The notes under the pieces are model-generated. The model saw only the letters and a program-made list of their open reading frames with translations. It was not told the origin of the DNA and did no database searches. From assembly GCA_030654105.1 (NCBI GenBank), contig JAURYC010000212.1, positions 1 to 32,471 on the forward strand: a stretch of 32,471 bases of DNA. Reading direction: 5' to 3'. Origin of the DNA: Deltaproteobacteria bacterium (lineage in GTDB: Bacteria > Desulfobacterota > SM23-61). How positions within the stretch are numbered: position 1 is the stretch's first letter; each line of letters opens with the position of its first letter. Position numbers and translations under genes: made by a program. Positions 6,633-15,620 of this stretch are shown piece after piece.

Positions 6633-7939
6633 AGAGATCATCCGGAAGAACAGGGACTGCCCGAGAGTGGAGGGCATTTCAAAGAAGGATGCGGCAATCC
6701 CTCTCCCAGAGGCAATCTTTCAGGACAGGCTGCAAGCTTTTAGGTTTGCTTCTCGTTGTTTCCGTGGTCTGTGTTTCCCTGCTCTATGCCGCCAAAGGAA
6801 ATCATCGTTCTTCCCAACCTAGTCTTTCACCCTCTCCTCTACAAAACTCAGAGCCGGAAAAAGTTTTTCAACCGCCACTTAATGGAAGCCTTCCTCACTT
6901 CGAGAAAATCGTAGATGGGAAATACGTCGAAGAGCGCGCATCCTACCGTTTCATTTATACGGTGGACCCCGCTCTCCAAGCTTGCGTGAACGAAGTCTTT
7001 AGAAATTACCGCCCCTCTTTCAGCGTTTTCGTAGCGATTGAACCCAAAACGGGAAAGATTCTCGCGCTGGCTGACTATGCTCGGGAAAACCCGAATTATC
7101 CGGGAATTTGGCAACGAGCTACTTACCCGGCGGCCTCCATCTTCAAGCTCATAACAGCTGCTGGGGCTCTGGAAAAAGGAGTCCTGGATTACGATTCTTC
7201 CGTTTCCTTTCGGGGGAATCAGTACCGTCTCGGCCCCCAAAAACTTGCCGCAAGTTCCCAACGAGATCGGCGGACGAATTTCGATGACGCCTTGGGCAAA
7301 TCGAACAATGTGGTTTTTGGGCGGGTGGCTTCTAAACTCCTGGGATCTCAGACCTTACGGCAATACTCTGAGGCCTTTGGTTTCAATCACCCTATTCTAT
7401 TCGATTTTCCCTTGGACATAAGCAAGGCTTTCATTCCCGAAGAATCTTATGATCTTGCCCGCTGTGGAGCAGGTTTTGGGGAGGTGACTCTCAATCCTCT
7501 GCACGCCGCCATGATCGCGAGTAGTATTGCCAACTGCGGGATTATGATGCGGCCCTATTTGATCGCAGAGATTGATAGCAAAAATGGCGAGAAATTATAT
7601 CAGGCCAAGGCGGAAATGTTGGCCCAACCCATTGCGGGCAAAACTGCCCTGGATTTAAGCCGCATGATGCAGCGCACGGTGGAGGACGGTACAGCCTCTA
7701 AAATTTTTCACCGTTACGGCAAAAACTTATTAAAAAAAGTTTCGATTTGCGGTAAAACAGGTTCTTTGAGTGGGGATAATCCTCCGGGTCAATACGACTG
7801 GTTCATAGGTTTCGCCCCTGTAGAAGACCCACAGATCGCTTTTGCAGCGATGATCATTAACCAGGAGCGTTGGAAAATCAAGGGAGCTTTTGTGGCCCAA
7901 GAAGCCCTGAAAGAATTTTTCCGGGGAAAAAGCAACTGA
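6629..7939 (+). CDS. Penicillin-binding protein, transpeptidase domain only
   Basis: 436 residues: a basic cytoplasmic lead, one membrane anchor at about 36-54, a low-complexity Ser/Pro linker, then a penicillin-binding transpeptidase domain from about 125. All three active-site motifs are present: S170-IF-K173, S225-N-N227 and K376-T-G378. It lacks the N-terminal dimerisation or pedestal domain of FtsI and PbpA, so it is a short class B-like or PbpA/FtsI-related enzyme acting on periplasmic peptidoglycan. The start overlaps the vapC stop, with GGGAGG inside vapC, so it is translated with the toxin-antitoxin operon. Confidence 0.9.
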   Translation: MKRSSGRTGTAREWRAFQRRMRQSLSQRQSFRTGCKLLGLLLVVSVVCVSLLYAAKGNHRSSQPSLSPSPLQNSEPEKVFQPPLNGSLPHFEKIVDGKYVEERASYRFIYTVDPALQACVNEVFRNYRPSFSVFVAIEPKTGKILALADYARENPNYPGIWQRATYPAASIFKLITAAGALEKGVLDYDSSVSFRGNQYRLGPQKLAASSQRDRRTNFDDALGKSNNVVFGRVASKLLGSQTLRQYSEAFGFNHPILFDFPLDISKAFIPEESYDLARCGAGFGEVTLNPLHAAMIASSIANCGIMMRPYLIAEIDSKNGEKLYQAKAEMLAQPIAGKTALDLSRMMQRTVEDGTASKIFHRYGKNLLKKVSICGKTGSLSGDNPPGQYDWFIGFAPVEDPQIAFAAMIINQERWKIKGAFVAQEALKEFFRGKSN

Positions 7940-7942
7940 TGC

Positions 7943-8197
7943 TTATTCTGTTGCTCCCGTATAAGGTTTGCCACACGTTTTACAAATGCCTCTCTCGTCA
8001 ACAACGCCGATGCAAGTACCATCACTGCAAAGGATTCGCTTGGAAAAATCAGTACCTTCCTCTTCGGGAGGAGCCGCTGCTGGAGCTTCCAAGGAGACTC
8101 CGCATCGATGGCAAAAGGAACTTTCCTTGAGGACGCCTGACCGGCAAGAGGGGCAAATCCTTTCCCCTAAGGTTTGTCCGCAATGAGGACATTTCAT
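7943..8197 (-). CDS. Small zinc-ribbon protein
   Basis: 84 residues. Cysteine pairs CPHC (3-6), CPSC (15-18) and CHRC (29-32), then a Pro/Ala/Glu-rich linker and a further Cys set (CSDGTC and CKTC). The pattern suggests at least two zinc ribbons of the double-zinc-ribbon type. Function is unknown; such proteins often mediate protein or nucleic-acid contacts. GGAG lies about 11 nt before the ATG. It ends 3 nt from the convergent transpeptidase gene. Confidence 0.75.
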   Translation of the reverse strand: MKCPHCGQTLGERICPSCRSGVLKESSFCHRCGVSLEAPAAAPPEEEGTDFSKRILCSDGTCIGVVDERGICKTCGKPYTGATE

Positions 8198-8339
8198 GAT
8201 GAAAAACTCCTCTCCATGGCAGAAGGATTACAGCAATAGAATTTTTACCATATTTTTACTGATTCTTCAATAGCCAGAGATGGAAACTTCTGGCCAGGAT
8301 TTCCCAAAAGGAATCTGCTTCTCGTTGTAAAAAATTCTT

Positions 8340-9218
8340 ATGATCATCGATGCTCATACCCACCTATTCCCAGACGAGGTTCGGAAGAATCGCCACAATT
8401 TCTGCCGCCGGGATGACGGTTTTCGGCTTATTTACGAGAACGAAAAGGCACGCCTAGCCAGCCCGGAAGATCTCCTTAAAGCCATGGACCGTGATGGTGT
8501 AAACCAAAGCATCATTTGCGGATTCCCCTGGAAAGACCCGGGACTCTGTCGGGCAGGAAACGATTACCTTGTTCATTGTTTTTCTCTTTATCCTGATCGC
8601 TTCATCCCCTTTGCTTGTCTCCCTCTTTATCCCTTACGCGTGGCAGAAAAAGAGCTCGCCTATAGCTTGTCCCGAGGAATGCGAGGAATCGGAGAATTGG
8701 CTTTTTATCATCGGAACATTTCTCCGCGCGATATTAAAAACTTAGCCTTTATCCTACAACCCCTGGCGGGGCAAAAGATACCTTTTCTTCTCCATACCAG
8801 CGAACCTGTCGGGCATACCTATCCTGGAAAAAGCTTGGAAAACCTTCAGCGAACCTATCAACTTCTCTTGACCCTTCCTGACGTGATCGTGATATTAGCG
8901 CATTGGGGAGGCGGATTCTTTTTTTATGAGCTCATGCCCGAGGTTGCCCGAGCAGCCCAAAATGTTTATTATGATACAGCCGCTTCCCCTTTTCTCTATA
9001 AGCCCCAAATCTACGCCCTGGCCATTAAAATTGTCGGCCCGGCCCGTATCCTGTTTGGCAGCGACTACCCCTTGATTTCTCCGGCTCGTTACTTCGAAGA
9101 ACTCAAAAAAAGCCGACTCCCGGCTGGTATCCTGGCAAAAATTAAAGGTCTGAATGTTCGGCGCCTTCTTTGCGGGAAAACAGTTTCCGGGACATGCCAG
9201 CGAGGGTTTGGTCCATGA
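8340..9218 (+). CDS. Amidohydrolase-2 family metal-dependent hydrolase or decarboxylase
   Basis: 292 residues, a TIM-barrel amidohydrolase. The metal-binding DAHTH (H6, H8), H152 in LLHTSEP, H188 in ILAHWGGG and D242 in LFGSDYP are all present in the expected order. The family includes ACMSD-type decarboxylases and many uncharacterised hydrolases, so the substrate cannot be named. No clear ribosome binding site precedes the ATG. It lies 40 nt upstream of RNase E/G on the same strand, likely one transcript. Confidence 0.87.
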   Translation: MIIDAHTHLFPDEVRKNRHNFCRRDDGFRLIYENEKARLASPEDLLKAMDRDGVNQSIICGFPWKDPGLCRAGNDYLVHCFSLYPDRFIPFACLPLYPLRVAEKELAYSLSRGMRGIGELAFYHRNISPRDIKNLAFILQPLAGQKIPFLLHTSEPVGHTYPGKSLENLQRTYQLLLTLPDVIVILAHWGGGFFFYELMPEVARAAQNVYYDTAASPFLYKPQIYALAIKIVGPARILFGSDYPLISPARYFEELKKSRLPAGILAKIKGLNVRRLLCGKTVSGTCQRGFGP

Positions 9219-9258
9219 ACCCCAAACCTCCTCAAAATAAAAAGGAAGGCAGCAGCTT

Positions 9259-11022
9259 ATGAAAAAAATGCTCATCAATGCCGTCGATCCCGAAGAAAGC
9301 CGCATGGCTATCGTGGAAGAAGGTTTGTTGGCTGAACTGACCATCGAAACCTCCCTGCAAGAACTTTCCCGGGGAAATATCTATAAGGGAAAAATCGTCA
9401 ATATTGAACCCAGTCTCCATGCCGGTTTTGTGGATTACGGGGAAGCTCGCCACGGCTTTTTACCTTTCTCCGACATCCACCCGGACTGTTACACCCATCA
9501 GGAGAAAAAAGTTCCCAAAGAAGATCATCCCCGCATCCAGGAAGTTCTAAAGCGCAATCAGGAGGTTCTGGTCCAGGTAGAAAAAGAAGAAACTGGCACG
9601 AAAGGAGCAGCTTTAACCACTTACATTTCCCTCCCCGGCAGGTATCTGGTACTCATGCCTGGAAGTAATGGGGGAGGCATATCCCGCAAGATCGAAGAAG
9701 AAAAAGAGCGGCGAAAGATCAAAGAAATCGTCCATCAACTTGAAGTCCCAGAAGGGATGGGTCTGATTGTTCGCACTGCGGGTTTAGAAAAAAATAAAAG
9801 CGAACTCGCCAAAGATCTGCACTATCTTTTGCGCCTTTGGGAATCCATCTTGGCCAAGTCGAAAAAAATGCCTGCCCCTTCCCTCATTTACCAAGAACGC
9901 GACCTGGTGATTCGATCCATTCGCGATTATTTCACCCCGGATATCGACGAAGTTCTCGTTGACCATAAAGAAGTTTTCAACCGGGCTAAGGAATTTTTCC
10001 GGGTGGTCATGCCCCGTTACCAGAACAAAGTAAAACTTTATGCAGAAAAGCGTCCCCTCTTTTCCAAATACGAATTAGAGAAACAGTTAGAGGTCATTTA
10101 TGAACGAAAGGTTCCCTTAAAATCTGGCGGTTCTATTATCATCGACCCTACGGAGGCCTTGGTTTCCGTGGATGTCAATTCCGGAAGGGCAACCCAAGGG
10201 CGCAATATGGAAGAAACAGCTTTCCGGACCAACCTGGAAGCCGCGCAGGAGATTGCCCGCCAACTCCGCCTCCGCGACCTGGGGGGGCTGGTGGTCATCG
10301 ATTTCATCGACATGTGGGACCGCAAGCACAAACAAGAGGTGGAGCGGTGTTTACGCCAGGCGCTGAAACGTGACAAGGCCCGGATCGAAATGGGCCGCAT
10401 CAGCAACTTTGGCCTCTTGGAGCTATCCCGTCAGCGGATCCGACCGGCAGTCAGCGGAAGAAGTTTTGTCTCCTGCGCCAACTGCGCCGGAAGTGGCTTG
10501 GTGAAATCCACAGAAGCAGCTGCCTTAACCGTCCTGCGGCTGGTCCAGGCTGGCTTGGCCAAAGGGGGATGCATTCAAGTCAGAGTAGAACTCCCCGATG
10601 AAGTGGCCACTTATCTTTTGAATCAAAAAAGAGCGGAGCTATTCCGCTTGGAAAAACAATACGGGTTGAAAATTCAAATCATCGGGCAGGCAGGACTGCC
10701 CATTCATCAATACCATCTGGATTTTCCCCGCAAAGACGCCCTTACCCTCCAGGAAAAACCCTTAGAAAAACCGAAGGAGCTGCGTGCACCTCTGGAAGAG
10801 CGGGAAAGGAAAGCCTCGTCGGAAGAAGCTGACCACTTGGCCATTGAAGAACTAAAGAAGGAAACGAAAGAAGGATTTCTAAGGAAGTTTTTCTGGCCCC
10901 CCTCTCTTTGGAGAGGAATCCGCAAATCGTCTTCCCATGCCTCACCCCCGATAATGGCGCCAGAAGACCGGGTACCCCCGGAACAGGGTCCGGAAGACAA
11001 GGCGGAAAAATCCAAAGAATAA
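9259..11022 (+). CDS. rng: Ribonuclease E/G family endoribonuclease
   Basis: 587 residues. The S1 RNA-binding domain occupies about residues 35-125 (NIYKGKIVNIEPSLHAGFVDYG). The catalytic DNase-I-like region has the Mg-binding aspartates D305 (VDVNSGR) and D348 (VIDFIDM), and the Zn-link cysteines are C406 and C409 in SCANCAGSG. The family processes 5S and 16S rRNA, tRNAs and mRNA. The length and lack of a long RNase E scaffold favour RNase G, but a charged tail of about 85 residues is longer than usual, so the Rne/Rng choice is not firm. AAGGAAGG precedes the ATG. Confidence 0.95.
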   Translation: MKKMLINAVDPEESRMAIVEEGLLAELTIETSLQELSRGNIYKGKIVNIEPSLHAGFVDYGEARHGFLPFSDIHPDCYTHQEKKVPKEDHPRIQEVLKRNQEVLVQVEKEETGTKGAALTTYISLPGRYLVLMPGSNGGGISRKIEEEKERRKIKEIVHQLEVPEGMGLIVRTAGLEKNKSELAKDLHYLLRLWESILAKSKKMPAPSLIYQERDLVIRSIRDYFTPDIDEVLVDHKEVFNRAKEFFRVVMPRYQNKVKLYAEKRPLFSKYELEKQLEVIYERKVPLKSGGSIIIDPTEALVSVDVNSGRATQGRNMEETAFRTNLEAAQEIARQLRLRDLGGLVVIDFIDMWDRKHKQEVERCLRQALKRDKARIEMGRISNFGLLELSRQRIRPAVSGRSFVSCANCAGSGLVKSTEAAALTVLRLVQAGLAKGGCIQVRVELPDEVATYLLNQKRAELFRLEKQYGLKIQIIGQAGLPIHQYHLDFPRKDALTLQEKPLEKPKELRAPLEERERKASSEEADHLAIEELKKETKEGFLRKFFWPPSLWRGIRKSSSHASPPIMAPEDRVPPEQGPEDKAEKSKE

Positions 11023-11032
11023 GGGATTTTGC

Positions 11033-11932
11033 TCAGATCCGAATTTTTTCTCCGGGCTGCCAAATGATAGCTTTGGGGTTGATTCTCTTCTCTTGCAAGA
11101 GTTGCCGAAATCTGCGCGGGGGTTCCTCCGGCGGCTCCAGACTCAAACGAAATGCTCCCCAATGGATGGGTACCATCCGCCTAGCCCCAAGCATCTCCAT
11201 GGCCTTTAAGGCATCTTCCGGACTCATATGTACCCTACGAAAAGAAGCCGGTTGGTAATTGCCGATGGGCAAACAAGCCAAGTCAATGGAATAATTAGCT
11301 CCGATTTCGCGAAACTCCTCAGTGAGTCCCGAATCTCCTCCAAAGAAAATTGTCCTGGTCCCCTGCACAAAATAACTTTGGGGGATGGACCGGGTTTCAT
11401 AGAGGGAACGCCCCGGGGAATGTTTAACGGGCAGGGCTTGGACCATCAAGCTGCCGATGATCGTTCTCTCCCCCCAGGAAAGAGAACGGACATTGTTAAA
11501 CCCCAGTTCTATTAGATATCTTTCGAGCTTTTCCGGAAGGACAATGGGAAGGTTACGGGGAAATAAGCTGAGGGTTTTTAGGTCCATATGGTCCAGATGG
11601 CCATGGGAAATGAGAATAAAATTTAAAGGAGGAAGATTCTGGAAAGGAACCCCGGGGGGGAGATGCCTTTGGAGAGGGTAAAGGCGTTTGAGGTAGAAAG
11701 GGTCGGTGAGAAAATTTTGTTCATCCAGATGAATCAGGACGGTGGAATGACCAATGAAAATAGCAGCGTTCTCTCCTTTGGGGAAAGCAAGGGGACTGCC
11801 CGAAAGATAGGAAGCCCCCTTCTCTAAACTTAATTCAGTCCGCCACCACATGCTTATCCCCTCTCCAAACCGCCGTAGACCACCGCTACCCACTCTTCGA
11901 ACATAGGCAATCAAAGATTTCCTTGGAAACAT
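11033..11932 (-). CDS. MBL-fold metal-dependent hydrolase (UlaG / NAPE-PLD-like)
   Basis: 299 residues. A beta-lactamase-fold hydrolase: metal motif HGHLDH at 110-115, with further ligands expected in LPVKHSPG, FFGGDSG and VPIHWGAF. The N-terminal GHSTVLIHLD and TDPFY segments are typical of the UlaG/NAPE-PLD branch, whose members cleave phosphodiesters or lactones; the substrate is unknown. The ATG follows the stop codon of the SDR gene directly, with GGGGGA inside that gene, so translation is coupled to the SDR. It converges on rng with a 10-nt gap. Confidence 0.88.
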   Translation of the reverse strand: MFPRKSLIAYVRRVGSGGLRRFGEGISMWWRTELSLEKGASYLSGSPLAFPKGENAAIFIGHSTVLIHLDEQNFLTDPFYLKRLYPLQRHLPPGVPFQNLPPLNFILISHGHLDHMDLKTLSLFPRNLPIVLPEKLERYLIELGFNNVRSLSWGERTIIGSLMVQALPVKHSPGRSLYETRSIPQSYFVQGTRTIFFGGDSGLTEEFREIGANYSIDLACLPIGNYQPASFRRVHMSPEDALKAMEMLGARRMVPIHWGAFRLSLEPPEEPPRRFRQLLQEKRINPKAIIWQPGEKIRI

Positions 11933-12760
11933 TTAAAATCCCCCGGTGACCTCAAGGCACTGCCCTGACACATAGTCGGATAAAGGGGAAGCCAGGAATA
12001 AGATGGGGCCTGCGGCTTCTTCTGGTGTCCCGGCCCTTCCCATGGGGATGATCATGGCCATGACGTTGCGCATGGCCGCCGGAATGCCAATGGCTACAGG
12101 TTTGCCGTCACGATCCAGCGTCTGACCCGCTTCTTTCTCTTTGGTCAGACGGGTATCGATCCATCCATAGGCCACGGCATTCGCCTGAACGTTCAAGGAC
12201 CCCCATTCTTTGGCCAGAGCCCGGGCTAGGCCTACAATTCCTGCTTTGGCGGACGCATAATTGGCCTGGCCGGCATTCCCTCGGGTTCCGGCCACAGAGG
12301 AAACATTGATAATCTTGCGATTCACCACTTTACCCGCAGTTTTTTCCTGTTTGGCCGCATCCCGGAAGTAGGGGGAAGCTGCGCGGATCAAACGAAAGGG
12401 ACCTGTCAGGTGCACCGCGAGCATCGCTTCCCACTGCTCATCGGCCATCTTATGCAGGACGGCATCCCAAGTGTATCCCGCGTTGTTGACCAGGATGTGT
12501 AACCCACCCCAAGTTTGTACGGCTTTGCTTACAATGTTTTCCGCGAAGGAGGGGCTCGTAACGTCTCCTGGGAACGCAATGCTTTCCCCGCCAGCCGCCT
12601 TGATCTCGTCCGCAACCTCCTGGGCGGGCTTGACATCCATATCGCTCACTACAACCTTGGCTCCCTCCTGGGCAAAAAGCAAAGCTGCAGCTCGCCCGAT
12701 CCCTCGGCCCGAACCCGTAATAATTGCCACCCTATCTTTGAGCATCTTTTCCATCATCAT
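11933..12760 (-). CDS. Short-chain dehydrogenase/reductase (FabG-like)
   Basis: 275 residues. Classical SDR: cofactor motif TGSGRGIG at 15-22, an acidic residue at the end of strand 2 (VVSDMD, suggesting NAD(H) preference), NNAG at 92-95, and the catalytic triad Ser154/155, Tyr168 and Lys172. Relatives act as 3-oxoacyl-ACP/CoA reductases or 3-hydroxyacyl-CoA dehydrogenases. Three ATGs follow AAAGGAG; the third (12754) is best spaced, so the true start may be two codons shorter. It lies downstream of the thiolase and fusion genes, which fits a beta-oxidation-like step on the same acyl chain. Confidence 0.9.
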   Translation of the reverse strand: MMMEKMLKDRVAIITGSGRGIGRAAALLFAQEGAKVVVSDMDVKPAQEVADEIKAAGGESIAFPGDVTSPSFAENIVSKAVQTWGGLHILVNNAGYTWDAVLHKMADEQWEAMLAVHLTGPFRLIRAASPYFRDAAKQEKTAGKVVNRKIINVSSVAGTRGNAGQANYASAKAGIVGLARALAKEWGSLNVQANAVAYGWIDTRLTKEKEAGQTLDRDGKPVAIGIPAAMRNVMAMIIPMGRAGTPEEAAGPILFLASPLSDYVSGQCLEVTGGF

Positions 12761-12790
12761 TCTCCTTTACTCTTCAAGGCATAAAAATAC

Positions 12791-12930
12791 ATTCACCACA
12801 GAGAGCGCCGAGACGGATTAAAATTTAAAAACCAAAGAATTCAGGTTCCTGAACCAAATCGACTATAACTGGAAATTTGAATTGAATTCTCCTGTGGTTC
12901 TCTGCGTTCTCAGCGGTCTCTGCGGTGAAT
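12791..12930. repeat. Imperfect palindrome, heptad-like, between SDR and thiolase genes
   Basis: Arm 12791-12813 matches the reverse complement of the right arm ending at 12930 at about 20 of 23 positions (attcacc..cagaga type). The right arm steps in units of roughly seven (tctctgc, ggttctc variants). It fills the 176-nt spacer and could fold as a long stem in the mRNA. It resembles the spacers at 3819-3896 and 25579-25674 in design but not in sequence. Confidence 0.65.
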
Positions 12931-12936
12931 CTTTCG

Positions 12937-14136
12937 TTACCGGCCGATAATGGCTATGCTGCAAACATTGCTCGCCGGGATACCACCCAGGTTGTGGGTC
13001 AAACCCATGCGGGGATTTTTGACTTTTCTTTCCTCCGGCCACCTTTCTAAAAGTTGATTGTACATTTCATATAGCATCCGCAACCCTGAGGCGCCAATGG
13101 GATGGCCAAAGCATTTGAGGCCTCCGTCAGGCTGGCAGGGAATTTTCCCCTTGAGATCGAAGAATCCGTCTTTGATGTCATCGATGGCCCTACCCCGCGG
13201 GGAAATCTGCAGGTCCTCGTAAACCGTAAGTTCGGTGATGGAAAAGCAATCATGGACCTCCATCATGCTGATTTCTTCCCGTGGGTTTTTGATCCCTGCC
13301 TCCTGGAAGGCCATCTGCCCCGCCCGGCAAGTGGTTTCCAGGTGGGCACCATCCCAGGTGTTGAATAGAGATTCCTCGCCAGAAGAAACGCAGATGGCTA
13401 TCGCTTTGACCAGAACCGGGTCTTGTTTCCTCAGGGATCTGGCGATTTCCGGGGTGGTAACGATGGCCGCTGCTGCCCCATCACTTACTCCGCAGCAATC
13501 GAACAGGCCGAGCGGGTAGGCGATCATGGGAGCGTTGATGATTTGTTCCTCCGTCACGGGCCGGCGAAGATGGGCTTTAGGATTCATGGCTCCGTTGGCA
13601 TGACTTTTCGCCGAAATGTGCGCCAAAGCTTTCTTGCCCGCTGCTGGGTCAATTCCATACTTGGCAAAATAACTTGTGGCCAGTTGGGCAAAAAGGCCCG
13701 GGGCCGTAGCGTTGGGACCAATCAAGGCCTGCATCTGTCCGAACGCCGCAGTGGCTGGTAAACCTCCGTACCCGGTGTCTTTTAATTTTTCAACTCCCAA
13801 AGCCAGACAGATATCATAGACCCCCGCAGCAACAGCGTAACAGGCCCCCCGGAAGGCTTCTGTGCCCGTGGCGCAGTAATTTTCTGTCCTCGTTACCGGG
13901 ATAAAGGGTAGTTTCAGAGTCGTAGCCAGGGGTACACCGCTCTTACCTACATTGACCTCGTCGATGTGGGTACCAAACCAAGCGGCCTGGATTTCTTTCT
14001 TCTCGATTCCCGCATCGGCCAGAGCCTCTTGAAAGGCCTCTATGATTAAATCTTCAGCCGCCGATTCCCAGCGTTCTCCAAATTTGGTACAACCCATACC
14101 CAATACGGCCACCTTATCTTTGATCCCAGTTGCCAT
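12937..14136 (-). CDS. Thiolase (SCP2-thiolase / archaeal acetoacetyl-CoA thiolase-like)
   Basis: 399 residues. Catalytic cysteine in ENYCATGTEA (near residue 88), histidine in EVHDCFSITEL, and the second active-site segment CFGHPIGASGLR followed by NLGG, as in SCP2-type thiolases. These make or break a beta-keto bond between acyl-CoAs. The ATG sits right after the TGA of the upstream fusion gene with AAAGGAGGTGG at ideal spacing, so the two are translationally coupled and very likely form a complex, as the archaeal thiolase/HMG-CoA-synthase/DUF35 trio does and as BbsA/BbsB of anaerobic toluene degradation do. Confidence 0.9.
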   Translation of the reverse strand: MATGIKDKVAVLGMGCTKFGERWESAAEDLIIEAFQEALADAGIEKKEIQAAWFGTHIDEVNVGKSGVPLATTLKLPFIPVTRTENYCATGTEAFRGACYAVAAGVYDICLALGVEKLKDTGYGGLPATAAFGQMQALIGPNATAPGLFAQLATSYFAKYGIDPAAGKKALAHISAKSHANGAMNPKAHLRRPVTEEQIINAPMIAYPLGLFDCCGVSDGAAAAIVTTPEIARSLRKQDPVLVKAIAICVSSGEESLFNTWDGAHLETTCRAGQMAFQEAGIKNPREEISMMEVHDCFSITELTVYEDLQISPRGRAIDDIKDGFFDLKGKIPCQPDGGLKCFGHPIGASGLRMLYEMYNQLLERWPEERKVKNPRMGLTHNLGGIPASNVCSIAIIGR

Positions 14137-15594
14137 TCAGGCCACCTCCTTTCGCGGTACTGCCTTCCAGAAATATCCTTGAATATCTCTCTTTTCATCG
14201 TAGTATTTCTTGCGAAAACTGAAAGAAACGGGAGCGCCGACTTTTAGGTCTTCGAGGGTGCAATCCGTGAAATTACACATGAACCTTCCTCCTCCTTCAA
14301 ATTCCACGTAGCCATACAATTCGGGAGGATCGTAGGACGCAGCCAACATATCTCCTGTATAACTGAGAATTCGCCCTTTTTTGCCGGCGAAGGGGTAATC
14401 TTCCATTTCATCTACAGCCCCGCAGGCCGGGTTGGCACAAACCCTTTGGGGGGGGTATTGCGGGGTACCGCATTTTTGGCAGCGCGAACCTACCAGCCCC
14501 AGAACAGCCTTCCGCTTCCTCCAGACTAAACTCCAGCGGGTTAAAAAATCAGCCTCCCCCCGCAAACCAATGTCCACCGGCAACATTCCCCGGAATACAG
14601 CGTATTTGGGGTAACTGGGCAGGTCAGCCCGGTTGGCAAGGTGTCCCTGCACTCCCATTCCTTTTTTCTTTTTGGAGATCTGATCCGTGACTTCGAAATA
14701 AAGCGCGTCGCATCCGCTGCCAAAACTCACCACCAGGAGTTTGTCTCCCGGCTTGGCCTCTTCGAGCGCTCTGGCTAACATTAAAGGAGAATGAGCGGTC
14801 CCGGTTTCCCCGATGGAGCCATGCATAGGGTCCTGAATTTTTTCCGGGTCTAATTTCAACCTCTTCACCAAATTCTTCCGCTCGGAATCATAAGAGCATT
14901 GAAAAATAACCCTGGAAAAATCACTCAACTTTAGGTTGCATTGCTTCAGGAGGCCGTTGATGGCTTTGGGAATGAATTCATCGAACCCCAAGTCGCGAAT
15001 CCAGCGATCCTCCCATTGGCGGTCAAAGATCGTTTTTGACCCCCGGTAATGGTCTACAAAATCACAGGTCAGGGAATAGGAGCCTTTAAATTCGGCGATG
15101 ACCTCCTGATTCCCGACCAGAAAAGCCGCTCCTCCATCCCCAAAAATCATTTCCTGGGGGCTGCCCATCTTCCCCAGCCGGCAATCGGCTACGCCAACCA
15201 ATATCTGATTGGCGTTTTTCGACCCTACCCCCTCTAAGGCAGAGAGCAATGCCGATGTTCCTGATTTCAGGGCACCGGAAAAATCAGCCGAACGCAGATC
15301 GTCACGCAGGTTTAATGCGCCGGCGATAATCCCGGCGTTTTGTCTTTCCAGGTAGGGCATGGTCGTAGAGGCAAAAAACAGGCCGTCTATCAGCGACCGG
15401 TCGAACCCATCCAAGCAATCGATGCTTGCCGCCGTGGCCATGGTTAGGCTATCTTCATCTGAATTGGCTACTGCCTTTTCCCCTTGGGCCAGCATAATGG
15501 TGGTGGGGTTAATCCAGCCCATGGCTTGAAAAATGGTCATTCGTTTCAGTCTATATCGGGGAACATAGGCTCCAAAAGACACAATTCCTGCCAT
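14137..15594 (-). CDS. HMG-CoA-synthase-like domain fused to a DUF35 zinc-ribbon/OB-fold domain; catalytic Cys missing
   Basis: 485 residues. Residues 1 to about 310 follow the archaeal HMG-CoA synthase/KAS III fold (MAGIVSFGAYVPRYRL; FGDGGAAFLVG; IGETGTAHSPLMLA; VSFGSGCDAL). Residues from about 345 are DUF35, with rubredoxin-like Cys at 372, 375, 386 and 391, then an OB fold (GRILSYTGDM). In the family the nucleophile lies in a (A)C(x)(x)GT segment; here the aligned segment is GALKSGTSAL, with Leu109 where Cys is expected. Condensation by the usual acyl-enzyme is therefore unlikely, and the domain may be an acyl-CoA-channelling or structural partner of the coupled thiolase. ATG 15592-15594 follows AGGGAGGTGAAT. 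Confidence 0.85.
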   Translation of the reverse strand: MAGIVSFGAYVPRYRLKRMTIFQAMGWINPTTIMLAQGEKAVANSDEDSLTMATAASIDCLDGFDRSLIDGLFFASTTMPYLERQNAGIIAGALNLRDDLRSADFSGALKSGTSALLSALEGVGSKNANQILVGVADCRLGKMGSPQEMIFGDGGAAFLVGNQEVIAEFKGSYSLTCDFVDHYRGSKTIFDRQWEDRWIRDLGFDEFIPKAINGLLKQCNLKLSDFSRVIFQCSYDSERKNLVKRLKLDPEKIQDPMHGSIGETGTAHSPLMLARALEEAKPGDKLLVVSFGSGCDALYFEVTDQISKKKKGMGVQGHLANRADLPSYPKYAVFRGMLPVDIGLRGEADFLTRWSLVWRKRKAVLGLVGSRCQKCGTPQYPPQRVCANPACGAVDEMEDYPFAGKKGRILSYTGDMLAASYDPPELYGYVEFEGGGRFMCNFTDCTLEDLKVGAPVSFSFRKKYYDEKRDIQGYFWKAVPRKEVA

Positions 15595-15620
15595 ATTCAC
15601 CTCCCTTTAGAGTTAAAAAG

